From assembly GCA_030835025.1 (NCBI GenBank), contig JAUQWS010000122.1, forward strand, positions 1 through 64,000: a DNA stretch of 64,000 bases. The letters run 5' to 3'. Each line of letters starts with the position of its first letter. Within the stretch, counting starts at the first letter, position 1. Both the position numbers and the translations under genes were made by a program. Positions 59,676-64,000 of this stretch are shown here, piece by piece. Under the pieces are notes generated by a model. That model was not told the DNA's origin. It did not search any database and was given only the letters and a program-made list of their open reading frames with translations. This DNA is from Ignavibacteria bacterium (GTDB lineage: Bacteria; Bacteroidota; Ignavibacteria; Tepidaquicellales; OLB5).

Positions 59676-60398
59676 CTAATCAGGCTCTCCGTCTTTATTG
59701 TCATCCTGGAACGCACTCTTGAACGATGTCATTATATTTGCGTCTATTAACGCTGCATTTGAAGCCAGGTTTGGATTCAGCACATTGCTGCCGCTTCTAA
59801 ACCATGTTGTTTTGTTAAAAACCACCGTGAGGTTCTGCTTTTTTAAATTAATGTTTGTTGACTTATTGAAATTTGCCACAACCTCTAAACTCTGTTTTGA
59901 TCTGTATACAAACGGCGCTCCGTTATATGTACCCCTTATTATCATAGAGTACCTTAGGTTCTCTGCGGTACCTTCTCTGAACTCTGCATCCGGAATGGTT
60001 TCTGTTTCACCCGCTTTATGTATCTGAAACTTGGCTTTCGTGTAAATATCCCTAACAATGTAACCGTTCAGAATTTCGCTTAAACCTCCGTTCAGGTTCA
60101 TATTAACAACAAAGGGACCTGAATGGTGAAGTTGATTTAAACCATCCCTTTCGCGCTCATACTGAATGTTTGTAAGCAGTACTTTAACCTCTGTGATAAC
60201 GACCACGTCAACAGGGTTACCCGATGCATTGTCATCAGCTTTCATATTTATGGAAAGCTCTGTTGCTCCGCTTGGGACAAGTATTCCGCCTGCCGGGTCG
60301 CAGCCCTGGAAAAATGCCATCAATACCGGAACAACAAATGGCAATATGTACGATAGTACAGGTTTAAATAATTTGTTTAATATTTCTGCTCTTAACAT
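59676..60398 (-). CDS. Putative lipoprotein (DUF4382-like), paralogue 1
   Basis: AFFQGCDPAGG lipobox; DAEFREGTAENLRYSMIIRGTYNGAPFVYRSKQSLEV. Confidence 0.65.
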   Translation of the reverse strand: MLRAEILNKLFKPVLSYILPFVVPVLMAFFQGCDPAGGILVPSGATELSINMKADDNASGNPVDVVVITEVKVLLTNIQYERERDGLNQLHHSGPFVVNMNLNGGLSEILNGYIVRDIYTKAKFQIHKAGETETIPDAEFREGTAENLRYSMIIRGTYNGAPFVYRSKQSLEVVANFNKSTNINLKKQNLTVVFNKTTWFRSGSNVLNPNLASNAALIDANIMTSFKSAFQDDNKDGEPD

Positions 60399-60412
60399 TC
60401 TTTTAAGCTCTC

Positions 60413-60997
60413 CTATTTTGAAGTAGTTATTTTATTTGTTTCCGAAAATTCGTTTGATACTATTGAGTAATAATAAACATCACCCGGAAATTTTGAGACA
60501 TTCCATTTTATATCGTGAGATCCTGCACCAAAGCTGCTTCTTGCAAGTTCGTCAACCGTTTTGCCCTGTGAATCATATATTTTAATGCTAACAAATCCGG
60601 GATTCAGAAGCGAGAACTTTATTCCGACTAAAGATACTTCGGTAGCCGCAAAGTCATCTGCCGGCATAAAACCACTGCCAAAATCATCTTTGCTGCCTCC
60701 GGACCGGGGATTTAATTTCTTTTTACTGCTCTTTTTATCCTCTATGCTGTTTATTCTTATTTCCCTGATCTGCCACGGCGCGGGTGAGTGCCGATTAACC
60801 CAGCTCAAACCGCCATCGGTAGTGCTGTATAGTACTTTGCCGCTCTCATCAACTGCCGAGCCGTTGTTCTCATCAATGAAAAAAATTGTCTTTGTCTCTT
60901 CTCCTGTAACAGGACCGGCGGTGTTTCTTTGCTGTGAACTGACTGTAAATGAAACAAGTATCAGCAGCGGCAGCATATATTTGTTTATTATTCTCAT
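60413..60997 (-). CDS. Short one-blade YCF48-like protein with divergent sorting tail
   Basis: KTIFFIDENNGSAVDESGKVLYSTTDGGLSWVNRH...; C-term VSIKIYDSQGKTVDELARSSFGAGSHDIKWNVSKFPGDVYYYSI. Confidence 0.65.
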   Translation of the reverse strand: MRIINKYMLPLLILVSFTVSSQQRNTAGPVTGEETKTIFFIDENNGSAVDESGKVLYSTTDGGLSWVNRHSPAPWQIREIRINSIEDKKSSKKKLNPRSGGSKDDFGSGFMPADDFAATEVSLVGIKFSLLNPGFVSIKIYDSQGKTVDELARSSFGAGSHDIKWNVSKFPGDVYYYSIVSNEFSETNKITTSK

Positions 60998-61115
60998 TTC
61001 TTGTTTTCTTGCGGTTATACTTTGTTGTTTCTTTTTTATTCCCCCGGGCTCTTTCGCCCGGGGTTTAATTTATGATAGTCCTTTTGCTTTTTGGCTTTAC
61101 ATTTTTGTCTTATGG

Positions 61116-61835
61116 TCAATTACCGTCAGGTAATCCGTTCTTATCATCATCTTTAAATGCACGTCTGAATGAATTCTTAAGATTATCGTCAATGATATCG
61201 GTGTTCTCAGGATTACCCGGATCGATAATGACCGTGCCGTTTTTGAACCATAAACCTGGGTTTACAGCTATTGTTATGTTTCTGCTTCCGTTTCCCGTAA
61301 CAATTGGTGTTGCAAGATTAATAACCATGTTCACGGATTTCCTAGACTTAAATACAAAACTGTTTCCGTTATAAGTACCCTTGATAATGAATGAATATCT
61401 CTGGTTCCCGCTGGAGCCTTCGCGGAACTCCGGATCAGGGATCTGCTCTGTATCTTCGGGCTTGTGGATCTTGAACTTAATTTTATTCCACGTACCGCTA
61501 GGAAGATTGCCTGATGTTACGGTTACAACTGCTCCGCCGGTGTTGAAATAGATAACAAATGGTGTAATCCTGATGTGCTGACTGGTACCCGAAGGTTCGG
61601 TTTCAAGCTCAACTTCGGTAATGAGTGCTTTTGCTTCGGTGATGCTTATTTCTGCGGGATTAGTTGCAGAATTATCCAGCATAACACTTACAGATGTATT
61701 GCCATCGGTTCCGTTACTGCCTGTTGAGCTGTTGACGGCAGAGCTGTTTTCACCGCAGCCCGATGCCATAGCAAGCAGTGTGATAAAAAGCGCTGCCAGG
61801 AGAACTGTGCTTCTGAGAGATCTGTTTGATTTCAT
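61116..61835 (-). CDS. Putative lipoprotein (DUF4382-like), paralogue 2
   Basis: LLAMASGCGENSS lipobox; DPEFREGSSGNQRYSFIIKGTYNGNSFVFKSRKSVNM. Confidence 0.65.
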   Translation of the reverse strand: MKSNRSLRSTVLLAALFITLLAMASGCGENSSAVNSSTGSNGTDGNTSVSVMLDNSATNPAEISITEAKALITEVELETEPSGTSQHIRITPFVIYFNTGGAVVTVTSGNLPSGTWNKIKFKIHKPEDTEQIPDPEFREGSSGNQRYSFIIKGTYNGNSFVFKSRKSVNMVINLATPIVTGNGSRNITIAVNPGLWFKNGTVIIDPGNPENTDIIDDNLKNSFRRAFKDDDKNGLPDGN

Positions 61836-61836
61836 G

Positions 61837-62022
61837 TTAATTCCTTCTTTCTTTTTTGATTTTTGTACCTTCGTAAAATTTCTCTTTATTTATGTAGCTC
61901 TCCCTAATAGCCCTTTTATATGACCTGTCATTTACAACAAACATCTTTCCGTTAACAAATATCCAGATGTACGGATCGTGTTTTTCTATATGACAGTTTT
62001 CCCACCTGCTTTTTAAGCTCAT
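61837..62022 (-). CDS. 61-aa basic protein, unknown
   Basis: MSLKSRWENCHIEKHDPYIWIFVNGKMFVVNDRSYKRAIRESYINKEKFYEG... Confidence 0.45.
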   Translation of the reverse strand: MSLKSRWENCHIEKHDPYIWIFVNGKMFVVNDRSYKRAIRESYINKEKFYEGTKIKKERRN

Positions 62023-62023
62023 C

Positions 62024-62173
62024 TTATTCTCCGATTCCGAGTAGGCTTAATGCGCTGAATATGTATCCCGATACAACAGGGATGGAAAGCAGAATGGGGA
62101 GTGTTACTGCTGCCACGATCACTGCAAATACTATGCTCCTTAGTGATCTTGTTACAACATCCTGAAGCTGCAT
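62024..62173 (-). CDS. 49-aa small membrane protein
   Basis: Read directly: MQLQDVVTRSLRSIVFAVIVAAVTLPILLSIPVVSGYIFSALSLLGIGE*; 1-bp gap to the next ORF. Confidence 0.45.
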   Translation of the reverse strand: MQLQDVVTRSLRSIVFAVIVAAVTLPILLSIPVVSGYIFSALSLLGIGE

Positions 62174-62211
62174 GATAGTATTCCCCCTTAATTAAAGTTT
62201 TTGAATTGATG

Positions 62212-63843
62212 CTATTTAATTAATATCATTTTTCTGGTTTCTGCAAAATCCGGAGTCTCAAGCCTGTAAAAGTAAATTCCGCTTGAAACACCGCTGCCAT
62301 CAAATCGGACGTTGTATGAACCGGGCACCAGGTTTTCATTCATAAGTACCGCCGTTTCACTGCCCAGATTATCAAAAACAGTCAGTTTAACGTGCCCGCT
62401 TTTGGGCAGTTGGAAACTGATATTTGTAACCGGGTTGAACGGATTAGGATAGTTCTGCATTAATGCATAATTATCGGGAATTTCAGAACCGTTTCCGTTA
62501 TTGCCCGTAAAACCACTTCCGCTGTATTTTAAAGTAAGAAAATCAGAACCGTTTGCGCTCACACTGTTCCCTGTAACGTAAACATTTCCTACATCATCAA
62601 CTTTGACGCATGTTGCACCGTCGTTTAAATTGCTTGCACCGTTAAATTTCGTAACCCACAGCTCGGTGCCTGCTGAATTGTATTTCACGGTGGTATAATC
62701 ATATATCGCTCCGAATGTTACCTCTTTGCCGGTCACGTAGACATTTCCTGCCTGATCGACTGCCACTGAGTTCGGCATATCATAATTGTTTTCAGGCCCG
62801 TTGTATCTTGCTGCCCACAGCTGAATACCCTGCTGATCATATTTTATTGTTGCATAATCAATGCTGGTACCGTTGCCCGGGCTCCTTCCTGTTACGTAAG
62901 TATTTCCGTTGTTATCCAGTACTATCATAGCCGGAATATCTGAATTGTTAAGCGGGCCGTTATATGTTGCCAGCCATAGTTGCTGACCTGAACTGCTATA
63001 CTTTATTGTTACGTAATCATTCAGGGTTGCGGTTGAATAGCATGAACCTGTTACATAGATGTTACCTGAGCCGTCAATAGTCATCGATTCAGCAACATCT
63101 GAGTAATTTGCGGGACCATTGTGCCTTACAGCCCACTGTTCTGCACCGTTTGAGTTATATTTTATGGTTAAATAATCTTCTGAACCTATCACATTTGCAG
63201 ATTGGCTTGTGCCGGTTACAAAAACATTTCCATTATTATCAACAACTATTCCTTCCGGAGAGTCAAAGGCATTTCCGGGACCGTTGTATCTGACTGCCCA
63301 CTGCTGTATTCCCGCAGAGTTATATTTTATTGTCGCGTAATCCAGGGATGTCCCGCTGCCGTTACTCAAGCCGGTTACATATACGTTGCCAAAATTATCA
63401 GCAATTACTTTCAAAGCCTTGTCGTTATTATTTCCGGGACCATTATACCTTGCATCCCACTGCATTACGCCGTCTGAATTATACTTAACCGTGGCAAAAT
63501 CATCAAATCCGGTAATCGATCTGCTTGACCCGGTAACATAAATGTTACCTGAATTATCCGATGCTATCCACCTGGCGTCATCTTCACCGTGGGCTGGCCC
63601 GTCATATCTTGCTTCCCACAGCAAGGCGCCTGCGGAATTATACTTCAGTGTTGTATAATCCCAGCCGGTCGTGCCCCTGCTGCTTCCTGTAACATAGACG
63701 TTTCCTGAGTTATCCACGATCAGGTTTCTTGCTGAATCAATAAAATTTGTCGGGCCGTCGTATCTTGCCGCCCACTGCTGCGTAACCTGTGCTGCCGTTG
63801 TGAAACTGAGGGCAATAAAAAGTGTGATAAATGTGACTTTCAT
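62212..63843 (-). CDS. SBBP-type beta-propeller secreted protein with type IX sorting tail
   Basis: About eight repeats '(W)ARYnGP...D....v.vDnxGNVYVTGxS...DY.TiKYNSxG'; tail NYPNPFNPVTNISFQ...[23 protein letters not shown]. Confidence 0.9.
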   Translation of the reverse strand: MKVTFITLFIALSFTTAAQVTQQWAARYDGPTNFIDSARNLIVDNSGNVYVTGSSRGTTGWDYTTLKYNSAGALLWEARYDGPAHGEDDARWIASDNSGNIYVTGSSRSITGFDDFATVKYNSDGVMQWDARYNGPGNNNDKALKVIADNFGNVYVTGLSNGSGTSLDYATIKYNSAGIQQWAVRYNGPGNAFDSPEGIVVDNNGNVFVTGTSQSANVIGSEDYLTIKYNSNGAEQWAVRHNGPANYSDVAESMTIDGSGNIYVTGSCYSTATLNDYVTIKYSSSGQQLWLATYNGPLNNSDIPAMIVLDNNGNTYVTGRSPGNGTSIDYATIKYDQQGIQLWAARYNGPENNYDMPNSVAVDQAGNVYVTGKEVTFGAIYDYTTVKYNSAGTELWVTKFNGASNLNDGATCVKVDDVGNVYVTGNSVSANGSDFLTLKYSGSGFTGNNGNGSEIPDNYALMQNYPNPFNPVTNISFQLPKSGHVKLTVFDNLGSETAVLMNENLVPGSYNVRFDGSGVSSGIYFYRLETPDFAETRKMILIK

Positions 63844-63891
63844 TTTTTTACCGTTTATTGCTTTTTGATTATAGATTATTGAATTATTGAA

Positions 63892-64000
63892 TTATTTTAT
63901 TAAAATCATTTTTCTTGTTTCAGTAAAGCCTGAAGTCTCAAGCCTGTAAAAGTAGATTCCGCTCGAGAGTCTGCTTCCGTCAAAATCTACTCTGTATGAA
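63892..64000 (-). CDS. C-terminus of another type IX cargo protein (runs off right edge)
   Basis: Minus strand reads ...[35 protein letters not shown]. Confidence 0.75.
   Translation of the reverse strand, partial: SYRVDFDGSRLSSGIYFYRLETSGFTETRKMILIK

Noticed and set aside
1-64000. Dedicated search by eye for tRNA, rRNA, phage structural genes, IS transposases, restriction-modification or retron-like reverse transcriptases
   Set aside because: None recognised; DUF559 is the only nuclease-like gene and there is no partner methylase.

Overview
The window looks like ordinary chromosome from a Bacteroidota/Ignavibacteria-like bacterium. The basis is TAnnTTTG-type promoter motifs and several secreted proteins with the C-terminal 'NYPNPFNP...SGIYFYRL...KKMMLIK' type IX sorting tail. 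Positions 1-23.5 kb are almost entirely minus-strand and hold housekeeping or accessory genes: TonB, PstS-like, TPR, L,D-transpeptidase, citrate synthase, TrmB, a DUF559 nuclease between composite palindromic repeats, Ada, class II RNR, and a KamA/GNAT/two-ATP-grasp operon. Positions 24-44.5 kb are mostly plus-strand: RF1, MFS, a metal-handling cassette, MsrA, SMR, small membrane proteins and threonine dehydratase. Positions 44.6-64 kb hold a cytochrome c, several type IX cargo proteins with YCF48/BNR or SBBP propeller repeats, a tandem pair of ~510-aa unknown proteins, a class D beta-lactamase and a THUMP-like methyltransferase. No rRNA, tRNA, CRISPR array, phage or classical transposase was recognised. 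The best candidates for something undescribed are (1) the kamA-GNAT-2x ATP-grasp operon (19.4-23.5 kb), a possible beta-amino-acid peptide or amide pathway; (2) the DUF559 gene bracketed by ~118-bp three-hairpin repeats, with its stop codon inside one repeat (12.1-12.8 kb), a possible REP-like mobile nuclease; and (3) the HMA-AraC / HMA-MauE / His-Met-rich outer membrane protein / DUF4396-like metal cassette (33.9-37.3 kb). All assignments come from reading motifs by eye; no database search was run.
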